Numbered from the stretch's first letter, positions 1 through 8,185 are shown. The stretch: 64,000 nucleotides of DNA from Dinoroseobacter sp034111085 (GCA_034111085.1 JAWUXZ010000052.1:1-64000), one strand, 5' to 3'. Notes: a model not told the origin generated them from the letters alone. A program made the numbers and translations.

Positions 1-136
1 TGCCGCAACAGGGGCAAACGAAGCCGTCCGGCCAACGTCGGTCCGCCAGATACTGCGCGCACGCTTCCTCAGTGGAAAAACGCGCGTCGAACGCCTGGCG
101 GGACATCGGTCTGTCATTTTTCCATCTGGCTGGCAT
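1..136 (-). CDS. IS1595-family transposase, N-terminal fragment (cut by window edge)
   Basis: Reading the complement from the ATG at 134-136 gives a 45-residue N-terminus containing FSTEEACAQYLADRRWPDGF followed by a VCPCCG zinc-ribbon knuckle. This RWPDGFxCPxCG signature is typical of the N-terminal zinc ribbon of IS1595 (ISXO2-like) DDE transposases; the catalytic domain lies beyond the window. A second in-frame ATG at 104-106 (MSRQAF...) is an equally good start. I could not identify the terminal inverted repeat with confidence; it should lie between 137 and about 230 because the gene reads leftwards. Whether the element is intact cannot be judged. Confidence 0.75.
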   Translation of the reverse strand, partial: MPARWKNDRPMSRQAFDARFSTEEACAQYLADRRWPDGFVCPCCG

Positions 137-230
137 GAGCGGAACAATACCAGAACATTTCAGATTGGCAAGCCGCGTAGCACTACATCCTGTGCTGCCG
201 GATCAAAGGGGATAAGCCTTTCCGCCAACT

Positions 231-1337
231 TTAAACGGCGCACTCACTTATGCGGTAGGCTGCTTTATCCAACCAGTCCTGACAAATCTCCACACCCCAG
301 CCCGGGGCGTCTGTGACCGTTACGTGCCCGTCGGTGATCTTGAACGGGTCGTCTACAAACAGCCCACGCTGCCATGGGTAATAGTCAAAACCCTCTATCG
401 AAAACTCGAGATATTTTCCTGCGTTTGGCAGTGCGCGCAGCAGGTGCATTGTGAAGAGCGTCACCATTGAGAGATTAGCGCAATGGGGCGTGACCGGAAT
501 ACCCGCGTCCTGCGCCTGTTTCGCCACCTTCAGGGTTCGGTGAAGCCCGCCCAGATAGCAAATATCAGGCTGTATAATATCCACGACCCGCCCCTCGATC
601 ATGGCGATCCAATTCGCCATCATGCAGTCCTGCTCACCGCCGGTCACATCGATCTCAAGGGCGTCAGTGACTTGTTTGGTCTGCGCAAACTCCCAATAAA
701 GGCAGGGTTCTTCGTAGTGCGAAATTCCGTTGTCTTGAAGGATATGACCAACAGAAATGGCGCGCGCGGGTGAGAAACCCGAGTTGGCGTCCACCAGCAG
801 ACCAACATCGTCGCCCATAGTTTTGCGCATGGTTGGGATGATATCCTCGGTGCGCCCGGGCCATTCGTCCACATCACGGCCTACCTCGGACCCGATACGA
901 AATTTGAACGCATCAAAGCCCTTTTCATCACGCAAGCGAACCAGCCGCTCGGCTTCATCACGCGGCGTGATGTCTCGCCTCATCGAAGATCCATAGGCAC
1001 GAAAGGTGCCCGGTGTTCCGCCAATCAAAGAACAGACCGGTTTGCCCTCGCGTTTGCCGAGCATATCCCAAAGGGCGGTATCCAGCCCAGCCATTGCGCG
1101 GCGCAGGTAAGAGCCGGGGTATTTGTGTTCGCGGTCGCGGATTTGTTGCAGCACACCTGCAATATCAAAGCAGTCCCACCCCAGCGCATAGGGTGCGATC
1201 TGTCGGTGCAAAACCAGCGCTGTAATGTCCGCGTGATAGGGCGCGACTTGGCCCCATCCTTGCGCGCCATCCTCGGCCGTGATCCGCACAAAGCAGACAA
1301 ATTCGTTTGAAAATGTCTCGATGGTTTGGATTTTCAT
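231..1337 (-). CDS. Mandelate racemase/muconate lactonizing enzyme family protein (enolase superfamily)
   Basis: A 368-residue enolase-superfamily enzyme: N-terminal capping domain (about 1-120) and a TIM barrel. Visible active-site elements are the KFR motif (K145, R147) at the end of strand 2, the metal ligands D183 (VDANSG), E209/E210 (YEEP) and E235 (GGEQD), D258 (QPD) and H285 (PHCAN). These fit an enzyme that abstracts the alpha-proton of a carboxylate substrate with Mg2+. KxR rather than KxK resembles several sugar-acid dehydratases, but the substrate cannot be read from sequence. It is divergent from the SnoaL-RraA cluster and next to an IS end, so it may be part of an acquired sugar-acid or aromatic-acid pathway. 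Superfamily call firm, specificity unknown. Confidence 0.85.
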   Translation of the reverse strand: MKIQTIETFSNEFVCFVRITAEDGAQGWGQVAPYHADITALVLHRQIAPYALGWDCFDIAGVLQQIRDREHKYPGSYLRRAMAGLDTALWDMLGKREGKPVCSLIGGTPGTFRAYGSSMRRDITPRDEAERLVRLRDEKGFDAFKFRIGSEVGRDVDEWPGRTEDIIPTMRKTMGDDVGLLVDANSGFSPARAISVGHILQDNGISHYEEPCLYWEFAQTKQVTDALEIDVTGGEQDCMMANWIAMIEGRVVDIIQPDICYLGGLHRTLKVAKQAQDAGIPVTPHCANLSMVTLFTMHLLRALPNAGKYLEFSIEGFDYYPWQRGLFVDDPFKITDGHVTVTDAPGWGVEICQDWLDKAAYRISECAV

Positions 1338-1490
1338 GCGTATGGCCTCTGCGTGAATTGCACCTTTTCGCTATGTTAGCCGGTTGGTTGATGATTGACA
1401 CCGTTTCCTGATCCGGCTTGCTCGCCCTTTAGAACTGGGTAACATTTATTCTGACGCGAAAGCCCCTTTGACTGTGTTTTGGAGAACCTG

Positions 1491-1658
1491 ATGACTGATC
1501 GCCTTGAGGCCACCGACGTTTATTCAGGTGACGCGGATAGATCCGCCAAAGCGGACGTGCCACAATGTTTGACGATGAGGCAGGCCACGGGTGCCACCGA
1601 TTTGTCGGTGGCAGAGCTGACCAAACAGGGCATCAATCGAGTGGGGCATGCGCAATGA
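1491..1658 (+). CDS. Small hypothetical protein (55 aa), translationally coupled to the next gene
   Basis: An ATG at 1491 follows a good Shine-Dalgarno (GGAG at 1481-1484) and opens a 55-codon frame (MTDRLEATDVYSGDADRS...) ending at TGA 1656-1658. That stop overlaps the ATG of the SnoaL-like gene at 1655 as ATGA. The well-placed ribosome site and the exact stop/start overlap argue that it is translated. No domain is recognised. It could be a real small subunit, a leader peptide that couples translation, or the degraded N-terminus of a longer gene. Confidence 0.45.
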   Translation: MTDRLEATDVYSGDADRSAKADVPQCLTMRQATGATDLSVAELTKQGINRVGHAQ

Positions 1659-2626
1659 AGGGCTTTGATCCTCAATTCACCGATTTGCCGGATTATATCC
1701 TGAAGTGTACCGCGATGATCTGGGAGGGGCGCGAAATTTCGGCGCTCAATTGGCATTACGGCGATGATCTGTTGGTACGCACGCCCGCCGGGATCAGCGA
1801 AGGCAACGCCGCAGGTAAGGCTAACACTATGGCCACGTTGACGGAATTTCCAGATCGCCAGTTGTTTGGCGAAGATATCATCTGGAGCGGGGATGAAGGC
1901 GTTGGGTTTTTGTCGTCTCATCGTATTATCTCGACCGCGACACATATCGGCGGTGCATTTGGTCCGGCAACGGGGCGCAAGCTGACGTTTCGCACGATTG
2001 CCGATACGTTTTGCCACCAAAACCGCGTGTGGGATGAGTGGTTGATCCGCGACAATGGGGCGATTGCTGTGCAGTTGGATCAGACGCCGCAGGAGGCCGC
2101 GCGCGCGTCGATTATCTCTGGCGATGCCGCGATGCCGCTGACGCCTGCGACCGACATTGCGGGTCCGTATCTAGGCGTAGGCAATGACGATGAATGGGGT
2201 GAAAAGCACGCCGATATTCTGCACCGGATTATGACTGCCGATTTTGGTGTGATCGCCCGTGAATATGACAGGGCCTGTCACCTGTCCGTGCCTTGCGGCG
2301 TGGAAGGTCACGGTCGCGACGAGGCCGTCAAATTCTGGCTCAGCCTGCGCAGCGCGTTCCCCTCTGCCGAGTTTAAGATCGAACATCAAATCGGGCGCGT
2401 CGATCCCTTGATGCCTCCACGCAGTGCCATTCGTTGGTCGCTGACGGGACGCCACGAGGGCTGGGGTAGCTTTGGTCGCCCCACAGGTGCGGACGTGCAT
2501 GTGATGGGCGTCAGCCACGTTGAATTTGGCCCTTGGGGGCTGCGACGTGAGATTACGTTGTTCGATGAGATCGCAATTTGGAAACAGATCCTACTGCAAA
2601 CCGAAGCCACAAAGGCGCACCCATGA
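1655..2626 (+). CDS. SnoaL-like / NTF2-fold protein with two repeated domains
   Basis: I start this 323-residue protein at ATG 1655 (MKGFDPQFTDLPDYIL) because conserved-looking sequence begins there. An upstream in-frame ATG at 1565 only adds sequence that reads out of frame with the coupled small ORF. The protein has two similar halves; each has the W.G..I..L.. pattern and acidic, aromatic-rich beta segments of SnoaL-like polyketide cyclase/NTF2-fold proteins (first half about 1-150, second about 190-310, with WSLTGRHEGWGSFGRPTG). Members bind or isomerise small hydrophobic or hydroxylated substrates. It overlaps the RraA-like gene by ATGA, so the two are cotranscribed. The actual substrate is unknown. 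Confidence 0.65.
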   Translation: MKGFDPQFTDLPDYILKCTAMIWEGREISALNWHYGDDLLVRTPAGISEGNAAGKANTMATLTEFPDRQLFGEDIIWSGDEGVGFLSSHRIISTATHIGGAFGPATGRKLTFRTIADTFCHQNRVWDEWLIRDNGAIAVQLDQTPQEAARASIISGDAAMPLTPATDIAGPYLGVGNDDEWGEKHADILHRIMTADFGVIAREYDRACHLSVPCGVEGHGRDEAVKFWLSLRSAFPSAEFKIEHQIGRVDPLMPPRSAIRWSLTGRHEGWGSFGRPTGADVHVMGVSHVEFGPWGLRREITLFDEIAIWKQILLQTEATKAHP

Positions 2627-3327
2627 CCCTGCTTCCCGATGACCTGCTAACCCTGCTTCGCTCAGTCGACACCCCGACCGTTTGCAATGCGATTGAGGTC
2701 GCCCAGGGCAAGCGGGGGTTCAACCGCTTTACGCGCGCCACGATGCTGCATTCCAAACCGGGGACACCTGCGATGGTGGGGTTTGCGCGTACGGCCAAGA
2801 TCTCGGGTCTGGCCCCGCCAACTGAGGCTGCGGATGTTATCCGCGCGCGCCGGATGTCGTATTTTCGGTCAATGGCTGGCGGGCAAGGTCCAACAGTCGC
2901 CGTCATCGAGGACGTCGATTTCCCAAGCTGCATTGCGGGCTGGTGGGGCGAAGTGCATGTCGCCGTGCATAAAGGCCTTGGGCTGAGCGGTGCCGTCACC
3001 AACGGCGTGATGCGCGACCTTGATGTAATCGATGAAGGCTTCCCGATTTTGGCCGGATCAATTGGCCCGAGCCACGGCTATGTTCATGTGGTGGAGATCG
3101 GCACGCCGGTTACCATTCTGGGGATGCGCGTGGCCGAGGGCGATCTGATCCATGCGGACCGCCACGGCTCAATAGTCATTCCCGATGAAGTTATTGGAAC
3201 CCTGAAATCCGCGATTGAGACCGTCATCGAAAGCGAGGCGATTGTGCTTGGCCCCGCCCGCGCGCCCGGCTTTGACATCGAGAAGCTGGAGCAAGTCTGG
3301 GCAGACTTTGAGGCCGCGCGAACGTAA
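2623..3327 (+). CDS. RraA family protein (HMG/CHA aldolase-like)
   Basis: The start is taken at ATG 2623, which overlaps the preceding stop; this gives 234 residues, the usual length for the family. The core GLSGAVTNGVMRDLD corresponds to the G-x(n)-R-D signature of the RraA/4-hydroxy-4-methyl-2-oxoglutarate (HMG) aldolase fold, and DRHGSIVIPDEV is the typical C-terminal strand. Close relatives are class II aldolases or oxaloacetate decarboxylases acting on branched oxo-acids; others are RNase E regulators. In this catabolic-looking context (mandelate racemase-like and SnoaL-like neighbours) an aldolase role is more likely. The substrate is not determinable. Confidence 0.75.
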   Translation: MTLLPDDLLTLLRSVDTPTVCNAIEVAQGKRGFNRFTRATMLHSKPGTPAMVGFARTAKISGLAPPTEAADVIRARRMSYFRSMAGGQGPTVAVIEDVDFPSCIAGWWGEVHVAVHKGLGLSGAVTNGVMRDLDVIDEGFPILAGSIGPSHGYVHVVEIGTPVTILGMRVAEGDLIHADRHGSIVIPDEVIGTLKSAIETVIESEAIVLGPARAPGFDIEKLEQVWADFEAART

Positions 3328-3845
3328 GAGTTTTGATTGTATCACAATCTTACGGGCCTGAGATTTATAGCAGTGCGGAAAATTGGGAATTTGTGCCCGA
3401 ACCGTCTGTTCTCCGCACCAGAGCGAGGGCCGCTCTGCGTTCAGAACTGGTGCGCCCTACCAGTTATATGTTCCATTTTGTCTTACCCCCGAACCAGCGC
3501 CGCAACTTTTTCGGGGTGACACGATTGTAGCGGTGATCGCCCGCGCGCGATGAGAATCCGCAGTCATGGTGGGTTCCCTTTTGGGGCCGCTCCAAGCCCA
3601 TGTCTCAACGCTTGCGGCGCGTCCAGGCATTATAATCACATAATTACAGATAGTTAAAAATAGATGGGCGCCGCCACCAAGTCGCCTTCTGAAACACGCG
3701 CAAGATCAAGTAGATTTGACGTCTTTGGGTATTTGAGGCACTTCTCGAATTGCCTTGGGCTTGAGCGCCGCTTAACGCGATGAACTTTGTGAGCTCAGGC
3801 AGCTTTAAGTAGGTCAGATTTCTTGAAAATGCTATTTGACCAACA
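3328..3845. other. 518-bp stretch without a convincing gene
   Basis: No reading frame here has a ribosome site, family motif or expected codon pattern. A minus-strand frame from about 3800 to 3644 (ends ...VFQKATWWRRPSIFNYL) runs out of the acetyltransferase gene and is not supported. The part from about 3640 to 3845 is more AT-rich than its surroundings and presumably holds the promoter of the acetyltransferase gene. The region could be the scar of a lost gene next to the accessory cluster, but I see no inverted repeats or transposase remnants that prove this. Confidence 0.5.
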
Positions 3846-4349
3846 ATGAATGATCCTGTGCTCATCCGCCCGACGACCCACGCAGATATAGCGGCGGTGG
3901 ACCTGTTGTTGGCGACCAGCTACCCGGCGCTGCTGAAGGCTGATTATCCGCCGTCCGTGCTCGTGACAGCGCTGCCGATTATCAGCCGTGCGCGGCCTGA
4001 GTTGCTGGCCTGCGGGACGTATTACGCGGCCCTGCGCGCGGGCAAGATCGTTGGGGCAGGGGGATGGAGGCTGAGTTCGCCTGAGGCGGCCAAGACAGCG
4101 CTTCAAACCGCTCATGTGCGCCATTTCGTGACCGACCACCGCGTTACCCGGCAAGGCATCGCCAGTGCGCTGATGGGGCACTGCTTGTCACAGGCGCGGG
4201 CGGCAGGTGTGGTTCGAATGGTGTGCCAGGCCACGCGCACCGCATTGCCATTCTACCAACGGATGGGGTTTGTCGGGCAGCGCGAGATTTCCGTGCCCCT
4301 TGATGCGGGCATCACGTTTCCCGCGATTGTGATGGAGCAATACCTGTAG
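3846..4349 (+). CDS. GNAT family N-acetyltransferase
   Basis: A 167-residue protein with the GNAT fold: N-terminal IRPTTHADIAAVDLLL, the central strand KIVGAGGW, the acetyl-CoA pyrophosphate-binding loop in RVTRQGIASALMGHCL (R/Q-x-x-G-x-A/G pattern) and the C-terminal YQRMGFVGQREI motif. It should transfer an acetyl group from acetyl-CoA to an amine or amino group of an unidentified small molecule or protein. It is a single gene, convergent with the Bax-inhibitor-1 gene; both share the hairpin terminator at about 4357-4389. Confidence 0.85.
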   Translation: MNDPVLIRPTTHADIAAVDLLLATSYPALLKADYPPSVLVTALPIISRARPELLACGTYYAALRAGKIVGAGGWRLSSPEAAKTALQTAHVRHFVTDHRVTRQGIASALMGHCLSQARAAGVVRMVCQATRTALPFYQRMGFVGQREISVPLDAGITFPAIVMEQYL

Positions 4350-4356
4350 CCCAAAC

Positions 4357-4389
4357 AAAAAGGGCCGGCCCAAAAGACCGACCCTTTTC
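4357..4389. terminator. Bidirectional rho-independent terminator
   Basis: The left arm AAAAAGGGCCGG and right arm CCGACCCTTTTC pair (one G-U) across a short loop, with an A-run on one side and a T-run on the other. It lies 8 bp after the acetyltransferase stop and about 23 bp from the stop of the convergent BI-1 gene, as expected for a shared terminator. Confidence 0.8.
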
Positions 4390-4412
4390 GTAGATGATTT
4401 GGCTGGGTGGCG

Positions 4413-5198
4413 TTATTCTTGGCCGCCCATAAAGAACAACAAGAACTGAAACATGTTCAGGAAGTTGATGTAGAGGCTCAGCGCACCGTCGCTGGCCGAC
4501 TTGTCCAGCCAATCTTGGTCGCCATGCACAGCATGTGCCACGTACTCGGTCTTGATCCGCTGCGTGTCATAGGCGGTCAGCGCCGCGAAGATAAGTACGC
4601 CCAGCATCGGGATTGCGAACATCATCGCAGGCGACTGCAAGAAAATGTTGATCACCATCGCTACGATCAGGCCAATCACACCCATCATCAAGAACGTGCG
4701 CATGCCGGACAGGTCTTTCTTGGTGGTGTAGCCGTACAAGCTAAGGCCCGCGAACGCGATCGAGGTCACAAGGAACGTCTGCACGATGGAGAAGCTGGTG
4801 TAGACCAAGAAAATCGACGACATCGCCACACCCATCAGGGTTGCAAAGCCAAAGAACGCAAGCTGAACGCCTGCGGCATTGGCCTTACGCATGACTGTGC
4901 CCCAGCCGAACAAGATAAAGGCCAATGGGGCAAACATCACAACCCAGCGCAGCGGGGTCGTATAAAGCATCTCACCCAAACCGGTCAGATACTGGCCTTC
5001 GCGCAAGGCGACAGTCGCTCCGTTCGGGTCAGAAGTGACGGCAAGACCAGCAATCGCCCAAGCGGCCATCGCAGTGATCAGCATGCCAACCGACATGGTG
5101 CCGTAGACTTTGTTCATATGGGCCCTAAGACCCGCATCGATCTGCGCGGAGGCGCGGGCGCCTACACTTGCGGACCGGATGGTTTCATTCTGTGCCAT
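4413..5198 (-). CDS. Bax inhibitor-1/YccA family membrane protein
   Basis: The start is set at ATG 5196-5198 (MAQNETIRSAS), preceded by GGAGGG; an upstream in-frame ATG at 5282 lacks a ribosome site. The 261-residue product has about seven hydrophobic segments and the family's features: HMNKVYGTMSVGMLITA before TM1, TSFSIVQTFLVTSIAFAGLSLYGYTTKKDL, LTAYDTQRIK near the end and a final ALSLYINFLNMFQFLL helix. The DTQ and acidic residues of the C-terminal helices form the proposed pH-sensitive Ca2+ leak site in this family. In bacteria these inner-membrane proteins are linked to stress tolerance and interaction with membrane proteases. Confidence 0.9.
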   Translation of the reverse strand: MAQNETIRSASVGARASAQIDAGLRAHMNKVYGTMSVGMLITAMAAWAIAGLAVTSDPNGATVALREGQYLTGLGEMLYTTPLRWVVMFAPLAFILFGWGTVMRKANAAGVQLAFFGFATLMGVAMSSIFLVYTSFSIVQTFLVTSIAFAGLSLYGYTTKKDLSGMRTFLMMGVIGLIVAMVINIFLQSPAMMFAIPMLGVLIFAALTAYDTQRIKTEYVAHAVHGDQDWLDKSASDGALSLYINFLNMFQFLLFFMGGQE

Positions 5199-5329
5199 TG
5201 GAACCCTCCATAGCGTTTCAACACTCCGAACAAACCTGTCCGGGCTCCGTCTAGATATCGGCAACACCCGGATAGGTTTCAAGTGTGAACATCGGCTTAA
5301 TAGTCAGGTTCTGCTCGCAAAAAGCCTGC

Positions 5330-5536
5330 TCAGCGCAGCCAGTTGGTCGGAACGTCCCAAACCGAGCGCAGGCTTTCGGCGCGGGCTTGATCAACAGTCA
5401 GACCCATATCGGCAAGGCGTGCGGTCTCAACAAGCGCCAAAGCGCGACGCGAGCGCCACAAAGAATATAGCGAAATCAGAGAGATAGAGCGGCGAGCAGG
5501 CGTGAAGCCAATCGAGAGCGTGCGGGAGGAGGACAT
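5330..5536 (-). CDS. DUF1127 domain small protein
   Basis: A 68-residue basic protein starting at ATG 5534-5536 (MSSSRTLSIGF); a longer in-frame start at 5614 would run into the LysR promoter. The C-terminal half carries the DUF1127 (YjiS-like) pattern: LYSLWRSRRALALVETARLADMGLTVDQA, i.e. W.SRR.L..L....L.D.GL. Small arginine-rich DUF1127 proteins in alphaproteobacteria are tied to stress, phosphate or RNA-related regulation. It is transcribed divergently from a LysR regulator across about 120 bp, so that regulator may control it. Confidence 0.8.
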   Translation of the reverse strand: MSSSRTLSIGFTPARRSISLISLYSLWRSRRALALVETARLADMGLTVDQARAESLRSVWDVPTNWLR

Positions 5537-5576
5537 AGCGCTTTCTTTCGTTTGTGTGATGGGTTTCGGGTTTTGT

Positions 5577-5605
5577 ATCGGGATGCTTGATATATATGCG
5601 CCGAT
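5577..5605. promoter_or_regulatory. Possible LysR operator in the DUF1127/LysR divergent promoter
   Basis: ATCGG at 5577-5581 is mirrored by CCGAT at 5601-5605, flanking the AT-rich core GATATATATG. A dyad of this size between a LysR gene and its divergent neighbour is where autoregulatory LysR boxes usually lie. This is an inference from position and symmetry only. Confidence 0.3.
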
Positions 5606-5658
5606 GTGATCCATTCTACAAACGAATGATTGTGAGTTGGTTAATCAGGAAAATTGAT

Positions 5659-6513
5659 ATGCCGCGAAATTTGGACATGACAGCGCTGCGCAGCTTCGTT
5701 GCTGTGGCTGAAACAGGTGGTGTGACCAAGGCGGCGGGGTTTCTGAACCTCACACAAAGCGCTGTGTCGATGCAGCTCAAGCGTCTGGAAGAAAGCCTCG
5801 GCCTCGATCTGCTCGACCGCTCGGGGCGCGGGGTCATGGTCACCGGCTCAGGCGAGCAATTGCTCAGCTATGCGCGCCGGATGCTACAGTTGAATGACGA
5901 GGTCTACAGCCGCCTAACCGCGCAAGAATTTGAGGGCGAGCTGACCCTCGGCGTGCCCAGCGACGTGGTCTATCCCGCGATCCCCAAAGTGCTGCACCAG
6001 TTCCACGCCGCCTTCCCGCGCGTGCGTATCCAGCTGATCTCGTCGTTCACCAACCGCCTCAAGCAACTGCATCACCGGGGCGAATGCGACATCATCCTGA
6101 CGACTGAGGACGCGGTTGATGCCGGAGGCGAGGTTCTCAAGACCGTGCCCCTCGTCTGGGTTGGTGCGCCGGAGGGTCTTGCCTGGAAGTCCCGCCCCCT
6201 GCGTCTGGCGTTCGAGTATGGCTGCATCTTCCGCCACAGCGTTCAACGCGCGCTCGACGAGGCTGGAATCTCGTGGGAAATGGCGGTCGAGTCCGACAGT
6301 ACGCGCACGGTGGAGGCCAGCGTCGGCGCAGATTTGGCCGTTCACGCGACCCTCGGTGGGGCCGCACAGTTATATGGGGCGCCGATTTCTCATGGCGGGG
6401 CATTACCTCCGCTGGCCAGCAAGCAAATCTGCATGTACCGCGCGCCGCCCTCGTCAGGTGTTCTCAGTGACAGCCTCGCCGATATGCTGCGCGAAGCCTA
6501 CCGCGTGTCATAG
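5659..6513 (+). CDS. LysR family transcriptional regulator
   Basis: A start at ATG 5659 (MPRNLDMTALRSFVAVAETG), with AGGA at 5646-5649, gives a 284-residue regulator. Residues about 6-65 form the winged helix-turn-helix (AAGFLNLTQSAVSMQLKRLEESLGLDLLDRSGRGV). The effector-binding domain follows from about 90 (GELTLGVPSDVVYPAIPKVL). The stop overlaps the end of the convergent quinone oxidoreductase gene by 6 bp. Its divergent partner is the DUF1127 gene, the most likely target. The inducer is unknown. Confidence 0.9.
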   Translation: MPRNLDMTALRSFVAVAETGGVTKAAGFLNLTQSAVSMQLKRLEESLGLDLLDRSGRGVMVTGSGEQLLSYARRMLQLNDEVYSRLTAQEFEGELTLGVPSDVVYPAIPKVLHQFHAAFPRVRIQLISSFTNRLKQLHHRGECDIILTTEDAVDAGGEVLKTVPLVWVGAPEGLAWKSRPLRLAFEYGCIFRHSVQRALDEAGISWEMAVESDSTRTVEASVGADLAVHATLGGAAQLYGAPISHGGALPPLASKQICMYRAPPSSGVLSDSLADMLREAYRVS

Positions 6514-7470
6514 CGCGGCGAGCGTGTCGCAGCGAATAACCACTTTTCCGGTCGCGCGTCTGCTGCGGATCAACTCCAACCCTTCGGCGGCATGGGCAAG
6601 CGGCAGGACGTTGCTGATATGCGGATGCAAGCGCCCCTCTATATACCAGTCGAACAATTGGCGCAGGCTGGCCGTTACAGCAGCCGGGTTGGACACCAAA
6701 TAGCCGCCCCACCAAAAGCCGATGACCGAGACGTTTTTGACCAGCAAATGGTTGGCAGCGATTTCCGGCAGATCACCACTGGCAAAACCGATCAACAGGT
6801 AACGCCCGTCAGGTCGCAGCGCGCTCAGTGCCGTGCGGTAGCCCGCACCACCCACCGGATCATAGACGACATCGGCCCCCCCAAGCGCTTTCAGCTTGGC
6901 CTTCAAATCCGGATCGTCGCTGTCGAGAACCTCGTCCGCGCCTGCTCGCTTCGGGACCTCGCCTTTCTCCCCGCGCGCGCAGGCAATCACCCGTGCGCCC
7001 ATCAACTTGCCGATCTCGACCGCCGTCAGGCCAACGCCGCCCGCAGCGCCCAGAACCAGCAGCGTTTCACCTGCGACAAGCCGAGCTTTCACCAAGGCCA
7101 AATGGCTGCTGCCATAGGCCACCTGAAACCCAGCCGCGACCTCTAGCGGCATCGCGTCAGGCAAGGCGATGCAGCGATCGGCTGGAAAGACGCCTTGCTC
7201 GGCCAAGCCCCCTGCGCCCGCAAAAACGGCCACGCGGGTTCCTGCCTCAAAGCCGTTTGCATCCGCCAAGACAGTACCCGCCAACTCCATTCCTAGCGTG
7301 ACCGGGTGGGGGTGCTTATCTTGATAGGTGCCCTTTGCAAGCAGGCGATCGGCGAAGTTCAGACCACAGGCGGCGATCTTAACATGGACCTCGCCGAATG
7401 CTGGAACCGGGGCCGCAACCTCGATCAAAGCGGGTGGGGTCTTGGGATCAGAGGCGACAAAGGCTTTCAC
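6508..7470 (-). CDS. NADPH:quinone oxidoreductase / zinc-independent medium-chain dehydrogenase family
   Basis: A 320-residue MDR-superfamily protein with a GTG start at 7470 and AAGGA upstream. It has the GroES-like N-terminal domain (IAACGLNFADRLLAKGTY, GMELAGTV) and a Rossmann domain with the nucleotide loop VLGAAGGVGLTAVEIGKLMGA at about 140-160. The structural-zinc cysteine lobe of alcohol dehydrogenases is absent, as in quinone oxidoreductases. Predicted role: NAD(P)H-dependent reduction of quinones or enones in the cytoplasm. It stands alone, with its 3' end overlapping the LysR gene by 6 bp. Confidence 0.85.
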   Translation of the reverse strand: MKAFVASDPKTPPALIEVAAPVPAFGEVHVKIAACGLNFADRLLAKGTYQDKHPHPVTLGMELAGTVLADANGFEAGTRVAVFAGAGGLAEQGVFPADRCIALPDAMPLEVAAGFQVAYGSSHLALVKARLVAGETLLVLGAAGGVGLTAVEIGKLMGARVIACARGEKGEVPKRAGADEVLDSDDPDLKAKLKALGGADVVYDPVGGAGYRTALSALRPDGRYLLIGFASGDLPEIAANHLLVKNVSVIGFWWGGYLVSNPAAVTASLRQLFDWYIEGRLHPHISNVLPLAHAAEGLELIRSRRATGKVVIRCDTLAAL

Positions 7471-7816
7471 AAGATATGTCCTTCTGGCCGGGGGGCGGCG
7501 TGCGTTCAGGGTAGAGGAGCGCGTGTTCTCGGACGAGCGGTAGTTCGTACCTAGCAGGAACTCGTAATGCGATAACTAAACCTTAACGTGTATTGCGCTA
7601 TGCAGCGAAAAATGCAACACACGCGGAAGGTGAGTAAATTTGTATCTAGTAACCCTATTTTTAGAAACGGAAGTTTCGCAGGCCGGGCTGAGAAAACCAT
7701 TACATATCAACGCATCACAGGCAATTAAGAATGATGCGAAAAATAGATCCGCCAGTTCAGGAAATCGGCACGATGCTTGCTTACTATCGTCTTAGGAAGC
7801 GAAAGGACCAAAGTTT
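7471..7816. other. 346-bp intergenic region between divergent genes
   Basis: No gene is visible. It must carry the promoters of the quinone oxidoreductase (leftward) and the XRE regulator (rightward). It is AT-richer from about 7560 onward and contains an inverted repeat at 7711-7738, annotated separately. A GAAAGGA ribosome site lies at about 7800-7806, upstream of the regulator start. Confidence 0.5.
7711..7738. promoter_or_regulatory. Inverted repeat upstream of the XRE regulator gene
   Basis: CGCATCA (7711-7717) and TGATGCG (7732-7738) are perfect 7-bp arms with centres 21 bp apart, i.e. two helical turns. This is typical spacing for a dimeric DNA-binding protein. The site lies 79-106 bp before the regulator ATG. 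It could be an autoregulatory operator or an RNA hairpin in the leader. Confidence 0.35.
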
Positions 7817-8185
7817 ATGAAACATCCTGTAGACATCCATGTCGGCAAGCGTGTGCGCCATCGTCGCTGGATGGTGGGCATGACCCAGCAACAGCTTGCT
7901 GAACGTGTTGGCATCAAATTCCAGCAAATTCAGAAATACGAAACCGGCATGAACCGTGTCAGCGCGTCTCGGCTTTGGGAAATCGCGTCCGCGCTCGGGG
8001 TTCAGGTTAGCTTCTTCTTCGACGGGCTTGGTGCGAAAGCAACCGAAGCCGGCCCGAGCGATCTACCGAGCGATCTGCTGGCCGATAAAGAGGCGCTCGA
8101 ATTGATCCGGTCCTACTACTCGATACCCGAAAACCAACGCCGCAGGCTCTTTGACCTCGCGCGGGTGCTCTCCCAAGCGGCCTAG
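7817..8185 (+). CDS. XRE-type helix-turn-helix transcriptional regulator
   Basis: A 122-residue protein. Residues about 10-70 form a Cro/CI-type HTH (RVRHRRWMVGMTQQQLAERV, then GIKFQQIQKYETGMNRVSAS). The region after it (LGVQVSFFFDGLG) links to an acidic C-terminal helix (PENQRRRLFDLARVLSQ) that may dimerise. Very similar short HTH proteins are widespread in Rhodobacteraceae; their targets are mostly uncharacterised. It is monocistronic, with a long upstream region containing an inverted repeat. Confidence 0.85.
   Translation: MKHPVDIHVGKRVRHRRWMVGMTQQQLAERVGIKFQQIQKYETGMNRVSASRLWEIASALGVQVSFFFDGLGAKATEAGPSDLPSDLLADKEALELIRSYYSIPENQRRRLFDLARVLSQAA

Noticed and set aside
1520..2020. A 166-codon minus-strand frame opposite the SnoaL-like gene
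   Set aside because: It covers the first half of a supported plus-strand gene and shows no motif.
4407..5213. A 268-codon plus-strand frame opposite the Bax-inhibitor-1 gene
   Set aside because: It is the exact antisense of a well-supported membrane protein, rich in His, Gln and Arg, and has no family motif or ribosome site.
7331..7340. A TTTGCAAG sequence resembling a PccR box
   Set aside because: Last base differs, it lies within the quinone oxidoreductase coding sequence and has no partner.
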